Shown here one piece after another: positions 17,293 to 26,427 of a stretch of 46,233 nt of DNA (position 1 is the first letter of the stretch; each line of letters opens with the position of its first letter). Source of the stretch: Lachnospiraceae bacterium (lineage in GTDB: Bacteria; Bacillota; Clostridia; Lachnospirales; Lachnospiraceae); contig DLZQ01000045.1 in the NCBI GenBank assembly GCA_003447295.1, positions 19,374 to 65,606 on the forward strand, written 5' to 3'. Both the position numbers and the translations under genes were made by a program. A model generated the notes under the pieces. The model searched no databases. It worked only from the letters and a program-made list of their open reading frames with translations, and was not told where the DNA came from.

Positions 17293-19344
17293 CTACTCTT
17301 TCATCCTATCCTCTATATAGCGATACAGTCTGTTAAAATCTTGAGAAAACGAAGGTTTTTCAAATATCTGTCCACCTGCCAAAAGCTCCTTCATGGCTCC
17401 CTGTACTTCCTCCACCGTTTCCACATATCTCAAATAGGAACATGCACTCAGTGTTCTATAAGTCTCCCGAACTTTAAAATGATTGTTTCCAAGCACCACA
17501 CAAGGAGTCGCAGTTATTAAAGAAAAAATCATGCCATGAAGCCGGTCTGTCACCACTATTCTCCGCTTTCCGAATGTCTCCCACTTTTTTCTTAAGACCT
17601 GCTCTCTGTCCTGTCCGGATATCTCGGTTAATGTAACTGTGTCTGTGATCAATACATTTCCCGTATTCCGGACACACATTTCCTTCAGTGTCCTCTTCTG
17701 TTCCGCGGTGAGTGCTGCCTCCTTATCGGAACGCAGACACAGAATACTTCCCTCCCGCCGCCCAGCAGCATATTCCGTTTCATCCAGCATGGTAACAATG
17801 TCTTTCGCAGGCAACAGGTTACAGGTAAACGTGTCCTTCATCAGGGAATAGGAGCGTTCATCCCTGGCCAGAAGCGTTAAATTACGACACCGATTATAAA
17901 TTTTTTGACTCTTCTTAAGTTCTTTCCGACCGGCATCATCCGGAGTAAAGTACATCGTCTGTGGAAATACCAGTAAAAACTGTTCAGGGAATGCCCTGAA
18001 GATAGTACGGCGGAATGCTTCACCGAACGCATACAGGTTCCCCAAATTGCCGCCTCCCTGGCAGAATATCATATCCTGTGGCGTAATCTCCCGCTTCAGC
18101 TGCCGTACCGCTGCCGGAGTATCCCACCCCTCGATCCGGATCAGTTGTATCTCCGGGTGGTCTTTTTCTATCTGCTGTAAAAACTTCCACTCTGCGTAAG
18201 CGATCGCATGATCTCCCAAATTATCAAAACAGGGAAGTTCAAACATAAAAATTCTTCTTTGCTTTCCCTGCATGCATGAAAAATCAAATTTAACCTGTTC
18301 CGCTCTCATCCGTTGTTTTATGCGTTGCATGGCCTGAAACATTTTTTGAAACAACCGATTCTCTCTGCGCAGATAAGAAGCTTCCGCATATGCGGCTGCC
18401 ACGGGTGTTTTCATGGTATATATTTTTGCTATTTTTTTCTCTTTTTCCGGGATCTGCGGATTCTGCCGGATCTCCTCCAGATGTTCTTTCAGGAAAGACC
18501 GGTAATATTTGCGTTCCCGTTTGTCATGCAGGATAAAACTGAGATTCAGAAACGTGACCATATATTTTTCCAGATCGACCATACTTCTGTCTGCCAATTC
18601 CCGTCTCCCCATTTTTTGGAAATAAAGATATCTTTCTTCCATTCCTTTTACAATATTTCCGGTATTATGAAACCATTTTTCCTTCGTCAGATTAGCGGAA
18701 ATGCTGCTATCCCTTTTTTCGTAATAATAACCGTACTCCAGCACCTGACAGATTTTTTCAGCCCGGTCAAACAGCAAATAGGTCGTGGCAATATCCTCGT
18801 AATTTCTTCCCTCCGGATACCGGATCCCCCGGAACAGTTTTCCGGCATAAAGCTTATCCCATGCATAATTCCGTATGTAAATATCTCCCAACAAAAGCTT
18901 AAGTGCCTGCTCTGCAGTGTATACCTTTTCTTCATCCAGTGGTGGTATTTCCATCACCAGTCTCCCGTTTTCCTCCACATAGTGATTGCAGATGGCGATC
19001 TCACAATTGTATTTCTGTATTCCGCGGTAGAGACTCTCGATCATATCTGCTTCTACTGTATCATCGCTGTCCACAAATGCAATATATTCTCCTCGTGCCA
19101 CATCCAGCGCAGCATTTCTGGCACTGGATAAACCACCGTTTTTTTTATGTATCACTCGGATACGATCATCCTGCAATGCGAACGCATCACACATTTCCGG
19201 ACAGCGATCAGGCGATCCGTCATCCACCAACAGGATCTCCAGATTTTTATAGGTTTGTCGGCAAACCGCCTGAACACACTTTTCCAAATATTCTTCTACT
19301 TTGTACACCGGTATGATCACTGTGATCAAATGCTGTTCCAGCAT
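17293..19344 (-). CDS. Fusion: GT2 glycosyltransferase plus polysaccharide pyruvyltransferase
   Basis: A 683-residue two-domain enzyme. Residues 1 to about 330 are a GT2 domain (VIIPVYKVEEYL, DDGSPD 41-46, NGGLSSARN, DSDD 92-95). From about residue 367 a polysaccharide pyruvyltransferase domain follows (FDNLGDHAIAYAEW, FCQGGGNLGNLY, VTDRLHGMIFSLI). The second type adds a pyruvate ketal to a sugar hydroxyl from phosphoenolpyruvate. Having both in one chain suggests that the sugar added is pyruvylated at once. GGAGG precedes the start at 19344. It lies between the Wzx gene and the lasso nucleotidyltransferase gene. No stop or frameshift separates the domains, so the fusion is genuine in this sequence. 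Confidence 0.9.
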   Translation of the reverse strand: MLEQHLITVIIPVYKVEEYLEKCVQAVCRQTYKNLEILLVDDGSPDRCPEMCDAFALQDDRIRVIHKKNGGLSSARNAALDVARGEYIAFVDSDDTVEADMIESLYRGIQKYNCEIAICNHYVEENGRLVMEIPPLDEEKVYTAEQALKLLLGDIYIRNYAWDKLYAGKLFRGIRYPEGRNYEDIATTYLLFDRAEKICQVLEYGYYYEKRDSSISANLTKEKWFHNTGNIVKGMEERYLYFQKMGRRELADRSMVDLEKYMVTFLNLSFILHDKRERKYYRSFLKEHLEEIRQNPQIPEKEKKIAKIYTMKTPVAAAYAEASYLRRENRLFQKMFQAMQRIKQRMRAEQVKFDFSCMQGKQRRIFMFELPCFDNLGDHAIAYAEWKFLQQIEKDHPEIQLIRIEGWDTPAAVRQLKREITPQDMIFCQGGGNLGNLYAFGEAFRRTIFRAFPEQFLLVFPQTMYFTPDDAGRKELKKSQKIYNRCRNLTLLARDERSYSLMKDTFTCNLLPAKDIVTMLDETEYAAGRREGSILCLRSDKEAALTAEQKRTLKEMCVRNTGNVLITDTVTLTEISGQDREQVLRKKWETFGKRRIVVTDRLHGMIFSLITATPCVVLGNNHFKVRETYRTLSACSYLRYVETVEEVQGAMKELLAGGQIFEKPSFSQDFNRLYRYIEDRMKE

Positions 19345-19368
19345 CCCAATTCCTCCAATTACATCATG

Positions 19369-20883
19369 CTATATTTTCGGCAAAATACTCTTCAGCTTTT
19401 TTATGATGAGCCGGAAGCCTTCTGTCCGGCAATATGCCAATAAGAATACCACACTGCAGATTCCCCCGATCACAACCCCTTTACCGATCAACTGCAGCCA
19501 GTTTTGTGCCTGCACTCCGGATAAAAGCATCCATAGTCCCCCTATCGTAACTACCATAAGTAATGCATTTTTGAAAAGTGATGCATAGTATCCCGCTGCA
19601 CTTTTCTCAAAATACTCCCGGAACAAAAGCCTCGGTTCATACCAGAAATAAGTACTCAGCCTTGCGATCGCCGATGCCAGAATGATTCCGGTCAGTCCCA
19701 TAGCCTTTCCCAGAAGAACCGAGAGCACAAGGTTCAGCACCGCACCGGCCAGCATAACATACTTCGTGCGTACATAAAGTCCGGTGGCATCCCGATAGAT
19801 CCACAGCGGCTGAAGCACACAGGAAAGATACGTATTCAGCGTCATCGCCAAAATGGCACCTATGCTGATTGTAAAGTCACTTCCCAGCCACACATAGACG
19901 AAATCATTTGCCATGATGCAAAATGCGCTAACAATAGTTCCACAGAGAATGAAGCTGACAGATTGTATTACGCAGAACACTTCGTAACGCTTCCCACTCT
20001 TCTCCCTGACAATGACATTGCCTATGCTGGCCGTCAGCGCCGAGAAGATGATCTGGATGATCAGGAGGAGTTTATTACTCACCATCAGATAATTAGAATA
20101 GATTCCCGTCATTGCTGTTCCCACCAGCACGGAGATCAGGATATTATCCGTGGCCGTGAAGACTGTGGAACTGATCTTATACAAAAAAACGGAGCGCATA
20201 TTTTCAAAAATACTCTTTTCTTCATCCACAGTGACCGCAGCTTTTCTATTAATGAACGGATACTGCTTCTGTGCTTCTCTGGAGGCCATGAGATTATTAA
20301 AAAATTGCACTGCAACTCCAATCGCCAGATACAGAATATAATTTTGCAGTAATAAAAGTGCAAGGATCTGCAGAATTGTCTTGAGCAGGCTGGTCCAAAT
20401 TGAAATATTGACCACCTTGTAGTTTTTCTGATCTGCAGTAAGTATCGTGGATTTATAGACAAACAGATAGGAAATTACCACATTTGCCAGTGAAAACAGA
20501 TAGTATACCTCAAGATGAGGAATCTCCTTCTCCGTATTGACGATATATTTCAGGAATGGGATCACTGCAATTCCCACTACTGTTACAACTCCTGCTATTA
20601 CATTATAGACCCTTTTGTAAAAATGGATCAATCCAGCCAGCTTCTCTTCGTCATGTTCCGCCAAAGGCTTATAAAAACTGTAAGCCATAGTAGTATTAAA
20701 GCCAAGATCTGCCATGGACAACAGATTTAGCACATCAGAAAAGATACCGTTCAGTCCCAGATATTCCGTACCCAGAGTATGAACAAACACTGTCCTGGAT
20801 ACAAAGCTTAGTACCAGTGAAATAAACTGATAGGCAAATCCGGACAACATATTGCGGGCTGAATTTTTAATACGACTACTCAT
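19369..20883 (-). CDS. wzx: Polysaccharide flippase (Wzx/MATE-like)
   Basis: A 504-residue integral membrane protein with about 12-14 hydrophobic helices. The start NSARNMLSGFAYQFISLVLSF, the LGTEYLGLNGIFSDVLNLLSMADLGF segment and the overall helix pattern fit the polysaccharide transport (PST/Wzx) family, which moves lipid-linked repeat units across the membrane. The start at 20883 (MSSRIKN) is chosen because its ATG overlaps the stop of the CotH-like gene by 8 bases (ATGAGTAG) and AGGAGAGG stands upstream; the longer open frame lies inside that gene. With the Wzy-like protein at 26424 this defines a Wzx/Wzy-dependent EPS pathway. Confidence 0.88.
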   Translation of the reverse strand: MSSRIKNSARNMLSGFAYQFISLVLSFVSRTVFVHTLGTEYLGLNGIFSDVLNLLSMADLGFNTTMAYSFYKPLAEHDEEKLAGLIHFYKRVYNVIAGVVTVVGIAVIPFLKYIVNTEKEIPHLEVYYLFSLANVVISYLFVYKSTILTADQKNYKVVNISIWTSLLKTILQILALLLLQNYILYLAIGVAVQFFNNLMASREAQKQYPFINRKAAVTVDEEKSIFENMRSVFLYKISSTVFTATDNILISVLVGTAMTGIYSNYLMVSNKLLLIIQIIFSALTASIGNVIVREKSGKRYEVFCVIQSVSFILCGTIVSAFCIMANDFVYVWLGSDFTISIGAILAMTLNTYLSCVLQPLWIYRDATGLYVRTKYVMLAGAVLNLVLSVLLGKAMGLTGIILASAIARLSTYFWYEPRLLFREYFEKSAAGYYASLFKNALLMVVTIGGLWMLLSGVQAQNWLQLIGKGVVIGGICSVVFLLAYCRTEGFRLIIKKLKSILPKI

Positions 20884-22969
20884 TCGTCGTTTCCTCTCCT
20901 TCCACCACCTCTGTCGTATAGAGCAGAATATACCCTGTCCTTTCCTCAAAAAATGTGCGGATCTTCTCCATTTCACGGATATATGCTGAATCGTCTGTAT
21001 TTCCAAAAAACCTCTTATAATTACCGGTTGCTGCTTTCTTTCTCTCCCCGGCAAGTTCATCCAGCACCTGATCCACCTGATCTATTCCAAACACAGTCTC
21101 TGCCATTTCTGTCATCGTACCACTCAGGCGATTCCTGAATTCCTTGTTTCTTAACAAGGAAGTAAAAAACGGATCTTCCGTAACACTTTGCATCAGATAA
21201 GAGTCAATACTGGAGGTGCACATCCCTCCAGTCGTCCCGTTTGCCATACTGTTATCCATGCGGGGCATCAGATATCTCCACCGACCATCTTCATAACCAT
21301 TTCCTGTTGCCTTGTCCGGATCCACTCTCCAGACTGTCAGCTGGTCCTGACCGTAAAATGCATTGGAAAGATACATATTTGCACAGAAATATTCCAGATA
21401 ATTGTCGATATCCATCTGTTCCTGTACTCTCTGATAATTGGAAGTATTTCCCATATCATTTTCTGTTACAAACCTATACAGCTCCCCATAATCTTCCTGC
21501 ATCGGAATTGTCTCCGGATCCATACTGACAATAGTCACATCCCCGGCATTCACTCCGTAGGCTTGTTCCGCAAATTCCGCATCGTAAGCTCCCTTCAACA
21601 TATAGACACCCCAGTATTCTCCATTCAGAAATACCGCACAGGGCTGCATATCGCGGCTTCTTACCGTTGTGCCTGCCAATAATCTCTGTGCCAGATAATC
21701 CCTGGTCATATAATCGTTGTCTCTTCGATGCGTCTGCAACGTCAGAGTCATTTCCGGATCTCTGTAATAATTTTCAAGTCCGGTTCCCATTCCTGCTGCC
21801 ACATTCCCTGTAAACTGCATACTCTTTTGTGAGGATGTGATGCTAAAGTCATCCAGCATCTGAACCGTCATATCTTCCTGAAAAGTCTTATCCTTCTGCG
21901 TTGTAAAAAATTCCACACAGACCGGTCTGCTCCATCCTTGATAATAGTTTGCGGCATGTCCGCCATCCGTACCCCGGGCAATTGCGTCTTCGTATGTGCG
22001 TCCCCTGACATAAATACCATCAAAATAATCAAAGAAATTATCTGCTTCTGTAGAGATTGACAATACCGGAAGACTTGCCACATCGCCCGACTTTGCGATT
22101 CCAATAAAATACGACTGTGTTTCCGTATCGCTGCTTTGCCCCTGACTATCCACAGCCATGGCTTTCACTACTGTTCCCATAGTCAGACTGGCAGGCTGAT
22201 ATGCATAGGAATACTCCATCTGAGGATTCACTGCCAGCGTCATGTCCGAGCCGCTCCGGTTTATAATCGTAATAGGGCCCTCGTACAGCGCGGACTGTGT
22301 GGTAGGCTCGGAACCATCCAGGGTATAATAGATCCGGCTGTTCTCCCCGGCAGACAATTCCACCTGTATGTCATTATCATAGAAACCTCCGGGAACAGAG
22401 AAATGCAACTTCTCCGTCTCTACAACTTCTCCCTGCGTATTGCTTTCTCCTTTGGTGGCGGTCATCCATTCCATGACTTCTGCGCCATCCGTGATCCGTC
22501 CGTAACTTTCTCCGCTTTCCAGATCCGGGACCAGCATACTGCTGTGCAATACCTCTTCCGGCAAAAATATGCTGATCACATCTCCCGCTGCCAGAGATCC
22601 CAGATTCTCCACGCACAGATACCCTGCTGCCGGCAATACCACTTCTTTGGTAAATTCTTTTTTCACCTGTCCGTTCACTGTGATCTTACAGTCCTGCAGG
22701 GGAATTTCATCCCGGGATAATCCGTTGTACAGTTCGATCCAGCCTGCCTGATTTATCTCGTTGATGTAAAGCCCTTCTGCCAGTTGCGTCAGGTCTTTTT
22801 GTTTTGCATCTGCCGTACTCTGTTCCTCACTGATCTCCTGCAGCATCTCCTGTTCCTGCTGCTGTTTGCGGGAGGAATCCCACATAATATATCCGAGCAC
22901 CAGCACTGACGCAAGACTCAGCAGGATCACAATCCTGTCTTTTTTAGAAAATCTTGATTTTTTATCCAT
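20876..22969 (-). CDS. CotH-like kinase-fold protein with lamin-tail and chitobiase-type domains
   Basis: A 697-residue membrane-anchored protein. One N-terminal helix (about residues 13-30) is followed by a lamin-tail-like domain (YINEINQAGWIELYNGLSRDEI), a chitobiase C-terminal-type domain (VPGGFYDNDIQVELSA and RIYYTLDGSEPT) and a CotH domain with LNGEYWGVYMLKGAYDAEF. CotH proteins are protein kinases first known from spore coats. At the place of the usual DxD metal motif this protein reads YLMPRMDNSM, so one Asp appears to be replaced and activity is uncertain. Most of it would lie outside the membrane. ATG 22969 overlaps the VanZ-like gene by 8 bases. Its role in an EPS operon is unknown. 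Confidence 0.82.
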   Translation of the reverse strand: MDKKSRFSKKDRIVILLSLASVLVLGYIMWDSSRKQQQEQEMLQEISEEQSTADAKQKDLTQLAEGLYINEINQAGWIELYNGLSRDEIPLQDCKITVNGQVKKEFTKEVVLPAAGYLCVENLGSLAAGDVISIFLPEEVLHSSMLVPDLESGESYGRITDGAEVMEWMTATKGESNTQGEVVETEKLHFSVPGGFYDNDIQVELSAGENSRIYYTLDGSEPTTQSALYEGPITIINRSGSDMTLAVNPQMEYSYAYQPASLTMGTVVKAMAVDSQGQSSDTETQSYFIGIAKSGDVASLPVLSISTEADNFFDYFDGIYVRGRTYEDAIARGTDGGHAANYYQGWSRPVCVEFFTTQKDKTFQEDMTVQMLDDFSITSSQKSMQFTGNVAAGMGTGLENYYRDPEMTLTLQTHRRDNDYMTRDYLAQRLLAGTTVRSRDMQPCAVFLNGEYWGVYMLKGAYDAEFAEQAYGVNAGDVTIVSMDPETIPMQEDYGELYRFVTENDMGNTSNYQRVQEQMDIDNYLEYFCANMYLSNAFYGQDQLTVWRVDPDKATGNGYEDGRWRYLMPRMDNSMANGTTGGMCTSSIDSYLMQSVTEDPFFTSLLRNKEFRNRLSGTMTEMAETVFGIDQVDQVLDELAGERKKAATGNYKRFFGNTDDSAYIREMEKIRTFFEERTGYILLYTTEVVEGEETTNE

Positions 22970-23552
22970 GATTGCTCCTTGCCTTTCCCTGAGCCGGCAC
23001 AATTACATACAAAAGCACCGCTGCCAGACCACCCAGAATTCCACCTGTAACATTTGTAAGAATATCCATCAATTCAAAATAACCTCTATGTGTCAGCAGC
23101 TGGATCACTTCGATGCAGAAGCTGGTCAGGAAACTGTAGCAGGTCGTTAGAAACAACTTCCTGCCTATCTTCTCGCGTCCGCGGAACAGGGCAATCAGCG
23201 CTCCCCAGGGCACAAAGAGACATACGTTGAGCAGGTCATAGATCATCTGATTGGACAGATCCGGACTGCCGCTTTTCAACCACATGGAAATATGGGTGAA
23301 AATTCCGGAACGGCTTCCTTCTTCCCGATTATAGAATGTTATTTGAAATAGAAAGCATGCATATCCCGCCAGAAGCATCAGCAGTATCTCTTTTCCGGGG
23401 TGCATTTCTTTCCCCCGCAGCCTGGACCAAATCAGCACTGCGACATGCACCAGTAAAAAAACTGCGGTCATCATAAGAAGCAATAATGTCCAGGAGATTC
23501 CCTCCAACTGTTCTGCGATCAGTGCATTACATCTGACTATAAACTCTTCCAT
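22962..23552 (-). CDS. VanZ-like membrane protein
   Basis: A 196-residue protein with about five hydrophobic helices and the VanZ-like family pattern: NLLNVCLFVPWGALIAL-type segment (read here as DLLNVCLFVPWGALIALF), SFCIEVIQLLTHRGYFELMDILTNVTGGILGG. Family members include the teicoplanin-resistance protein VanZ, but most have no known function and are common in clostridial EPS loci. The start at 23552 follows GGAAGG; an in-frame TTG two codons upstream is less likely. It overlaps the CotH-like start by 8 bases, so the two are coupled. Antibiotic resistance should not be inferred. Confidence 0.85.
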   Translation of the reverse strand: MEEFIVRCNALIAEQLEGISWTLLLLMMTAVFLLVHVAVLIWSRLRGKEMHPGKEILLMLLAGYACFLFQITFYNREEGSRSGIFTHISMWLKSGSPDLSNQMIYDLLNVCLFVPWGALIALFRGREKIGRKLFLTTCYSFLTSFCIEVIQLLTHRGYFELMDILTNVTGGILGGLAAVLLYVIVPAQGKARSNHG

Positions 23553-23581
23553 TGTCAACCCTTCCTTCCTCTACGAATTAT

Positions 23582-24430
23582 TTACAGCTTCGGAAGAGGA
23601 TGGTTTTCCTTTTGTGCAAGATAGTATTCATAGAATGGTATCTGGGTCTTGAGCTTGTCATAGCGTTTTTTCCGCACCAGTATCTGGACTTTGTCAAACA
23701 GCCATGGCCATTTCCCAATCATTTTTTTGATGCGGTTCTTCATTGTCTTACTGTCATCCGTTTTCAATCTCCACTCTCCGGCACACAGATGTACTGCATA
23801 TTGTTTCCCTGTGATTGTTCCGATCTCGAACAGCTCCTTCGGGAAGATCACGAAATCCCCCAGATCCTGGAACTGATTATTCAGGCGAAACTGCGGATAA
23901 TGTTTCAAAATATAGTAGGTATAATAATAATTGCTGGTGGCATATCCATCCACGATAAGTCTGCCGTCCCGGAAGTTAAATACTTTCCCATCCGGATTCC
24001 TGCCGAATTCGGTGGCATCATACATATCCAACAGTGCTTTCACCAAAGGATTTCCCGGCTGTGCTCCGATAATGGCCGATCCCACCGAACAATCAAAAAT
24101 AAAATTGAAAAATGCCGGATAGGATAACAGCGGATCAAAGGAGCGGCATACCTTCACATCGGTATCCAGATAAATCCCACCGTATTCATATACCGCCTTC
24201 AGGCGATAATAATCACCGATAAATCCCAACTGCTTTTCCGCATAGGTTCTGCGTACAAATTCATTTTCATCAAAGGTACAGTTGCTTTCATCCCATCGCA
24301 TGACCCTGTAACCTTCCAGTCTGCTCCAGGAATCAATGCATTTCTGCAGATCCTCCGGAATCGGCTTACCGCCGAACCAGCAGTAATGTATGATCTTGGG
24401 TATCGTCCCCTTACTTCCCTTTCCTTCCAT
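23582..24430 (-). CDS. GT32-family glycosyltransferase
   Basis: A 282-residue enzyme with the GT32 (sugar-binding DXD) signature: IPKIIHYCWFGGKPIP at the N-terminus, then GDYYRLKAVYEYGGIYLDTDVKV with the metal-binding DTD at residues 89-91. Family members transfer hexoses or GlcNAc in capsule, LPS and mannan synthesis. The length is normal. The start at 24430 lies 16 bases after the next upstream gene. Donor and acceptor cannot be read from the sequence; within this operon it most likely adds one sugar of the EPS repeat unit. Confidence 0.9.
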   Translation of the reverse strand: MEGKGSKGTIPKIIHYCWFGGKPIPEDLQKCIDSWSRLEGYRVMRWDESNCTFDENEFVRRTYAEKQLGFIGDYYRLKAVYEYGGIYLDTDVKVCRSFDPLLSYPAFFNFIFDCSVGSAIIGAQPGNPLVKALLDMYDATEFGRNPDGKVFNFRDGRLIVDGYATSNYYYTYYILKHYPQFRLNNQFQDLGDFVIFPKELFEIGTITGKQYAVHLCAGEWRLKTDDSKTMKNRIKKMIGKWPWLFDKVQILVRKKRYDKLKTQIPFYEYYLAQKENHPLPKL

Positions 24431-24446
24431 ACTTCTCTCCTCACAA

Positions 24447-25397
24447 TTATCTTAATTTTCCCTGCATCAGATACTGATAAAAGGTATCCTGCCCCGAAGT
24501 CTCTTTCTCACTGAAACGTGTACTTAACTTATGGAATCCGCATCTTGATTTCAGAAGCTCATATTTGACTCCGTCGTATGGCTGTCCCATATATGTCGCC
24601 AGCACATGCGACTCCACCTGACTTACAATAGGCATCGCCTGATACTCTTCCCGATAATAATCGCATGCCATAGTCATAAACAGGTGAAAAATATAGTAAT
24701 CCACTGCCCGGTCGTTGTCCTTCCAGTAAGCATAGAGCAGTTCTCTGGTCAGACAATAGATGTTCTGATTCGTGGTTCCGTACAGAAACCAGTTATTTGT
24801 CTCCATGATCTCCGGATTGAATCCGAAATAATAAAAGCTGTACATGAAAACCGGCAATTGATCTGTATATGCCAGTAGTCCCCCGTCCGTACAGTAGACC
24901 GTTGCATCGATCCAGTATCCGCCGTAACGGACCAGAAGCTCCAGACGGATCAGATCTGAGAAATGTGCCGGACCGATGATCCCTCTCTTCCATTTTTCAA
25001 CAATCTCTTCCGGAAGTGTGATATAATCAAATACATTCTTCGCATCGATCACGACGATCTCCCGGTCAGGAAGCTTTTGTCCAAGAGCTTCATAGCACAG
25101 CTTCACCAAAGGCGGTGCCTGCTCCAATCCCTGCAGCCAGCAGAACCAGATTCTGCCCTGGTTCGCTTTCTTTTCCAGTGTCTCCCATGGACGGTCCGCC
25201 GTCACTTTCTCCAGATATTTTCTTTTTAATGTTTTATAATACAGCATCCGGTGCTTTTGCCCGATCATCACATTGTACAAAAAGGACAATTTTGCATCCC
25301 GGTACTTTGTCTTCAGCATCACATTGTCATAGATTGACCCCAGCAACATATGATCCTGTATTTTTTCTTTGATTCTTCGCAATGAAGTATCTCCCAT
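24447..25397 (-). CDS. Capsular polysaccharide synthesis glycosyltransferase (Caps_synth type)
   Basis: A 316-residue protein with the Caps_synth/GT32-like pattern: IWFCWLQGLEQAPPLVKLCYE, then SDLIRLELLVRYGGYWIDATV, where IDA replaces a DXD. It is a related but distinct enzyme from the GT32 protein next to it. The start at 25397 (MGDTSL) follows GAGAAGGGG; the longer frame starts inside the upstream gene. It is the second of two neighbouring GT32-like genes, so they probably add successive sugars. Specificity is unknown. Confidence 0.85.
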   Translation of the reverse strand: MGDTSLRRIKEKIQDHMLLGSIYDNVMLKTKYRDAKLSFLYNVMIGQKHRMLYYKTLKRKYLEKVTADRPWETLEKKANQGRIWFCWLQGLEQAPPLVKLCYEALGQKLPDREIVVIDAKNVFDYITLPEEIVEKWKRGIIGPAHFSDLIRLELLVRYGGYWIDATVYCTDGGLLAYTDQLPVFMYSFYYFGFNPEIMETNNWFLYGTTNQNIYCLTRELLYAYWKDNDRAVDYYIFHLFMTMACDYYREEYQAMPIVSQVESHVLATYMGQPYDGVKYELLKSRCGFHKLSTRFSEKETSGQDTFYQYLMQGKLR

Positions 25398-25410
25398 GCT
25401 TGTCCCCTTC

Positions 25411-26427
25411 TCAAAAACATCTCTGCTGAATACCGTTCCAGCTCCGGTACAGTGCAATGATCCATCTGGTACTTTGCGTCTTCAACAACAGATAAAGCAG
25501 TCTTCGTTTTCCCTGAAGTCCGGATTTTTTTACCGCTTCCAGGAAATCCTGTTCCCGACAGATTCTCCGTACAATCTCTTTTCTCTCAGAGTCGTCGATT
25601 CCTCTGCGGCAGCTGAGCTGCTTGAGAAATGTCAGTCCCAGCCCGGAATAGACCCGGCAGAATGCCATCTCCTGCTCTTCGTGTTCCGGGAATTCCCGAC
25701 AGAAATCCATCGCATAATGATAAATCTTCGTGATATTATCAAAAAAGCGTGGATCGTAACTGTTTAACTGGGTTCCCTGGGTCTGCACATTATACTGATA
25801 GAACAGTTTAGGATTGACTGCAATCTTATGGGCCCTGCTCACTGCCTGCAGTGAAAAATACAGGTCTTCGTAAATACGGATCTGCGGATCAAACGCAAGA
25901 TTTTGTTCCCGCAGAAATTCTCTGCGAAACACTTTGTTCCAGGGTGCGTTGATCACCTCTGTCTCCACGGTTTCCACCAGACAGTCCCGGAAAAACTCTT
26001 CTCTGCTTCCACAAAAGGATGTTTTCATCGGTCTCGTCACTTTGCGGTCATTGGCCACATCATAATACCAGAACCCGAACATCAGCACATCCGCATCGTT
26101 CTCTTCCGCGATCCGGACATTTTTCTCCACGGCATCCGCCTGCAGCAGATCGTCCACATCCGTGAACATCAGATACTTTCCCTGTGCATGTGCAATTCCG
26201 GTATTTCTCGCCCTGCTGGGGCCGCCGTTTTCCTGATGAATGACTCTGACATGGGAGACAGCCGCCGCATAGCGGTCACAGATGCCACCGGAGCTATCCC
26301 CGCTGCCGTCGTCCACCAGCAGGATCTCCAAAGGAGCATAGGTCTGTTCCAACAGCCGTTTCATACAGTCGTCAATATAACGTTCTCCATTATATACCGG
26401 CACTACAATGCTTACTAACGGATTCAT
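25411..26427 (-). CDS. GT2-family glycosyltransferase
   Basis: A 338-residue GT-A enzyme: SIVVPVYNGERYIDDCM, DDGSGDSS (residues 39-46), ENGGPSRARNTG, and TDVDD (89-93) as the metal site, a variant of the usual DSDD. The C-terminal half is the helical region seen in the EpsJ/CpsIJ-like group. The start at 26427 overlaps the Wzy-like stop as ATGA, a classic coupling. Expected role: one sugar transfer in EPS repeat-unit assembly; the sugar is not known. Confidence 0.9.
   Translation of the reverse strand: MNPLVSIVVPVYNGERYIDDCMKRLLEQTYAPLEILLVDDGSGDSSGGICDRYAAAVSHVRVIHQENGGPSRARNTGIAHAQGKYLMFTDVDDLLQADAVEKNVRIAEENDADVLMFGFWYYDVANDRKVTRPMKTSFCGSREEFFRDCLVETVETEVINAPWNKVFRREFLREQNLAFDPQIRIYEDLYFSLQAVSRAHKIAVNPKLFYQYNVQTQGTQLNSYDPRFFDNITKIYHYAMDFCREFPEHEEQEMAFCRVYSGLGLTFLKQLSCRRGIDDSERKEIVRRICREQDFLEAVKKSGLQGKRRLLYLLLKTQSTRWIIALYRSWNGIQQRCF

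Noticed and set aside
22962..23552. Teicoplanin resistance gene vanZ
   Set aside because: Only family-level similarity; no vanA/vanH/vanX genes nearby and the context is EPS synthesis.
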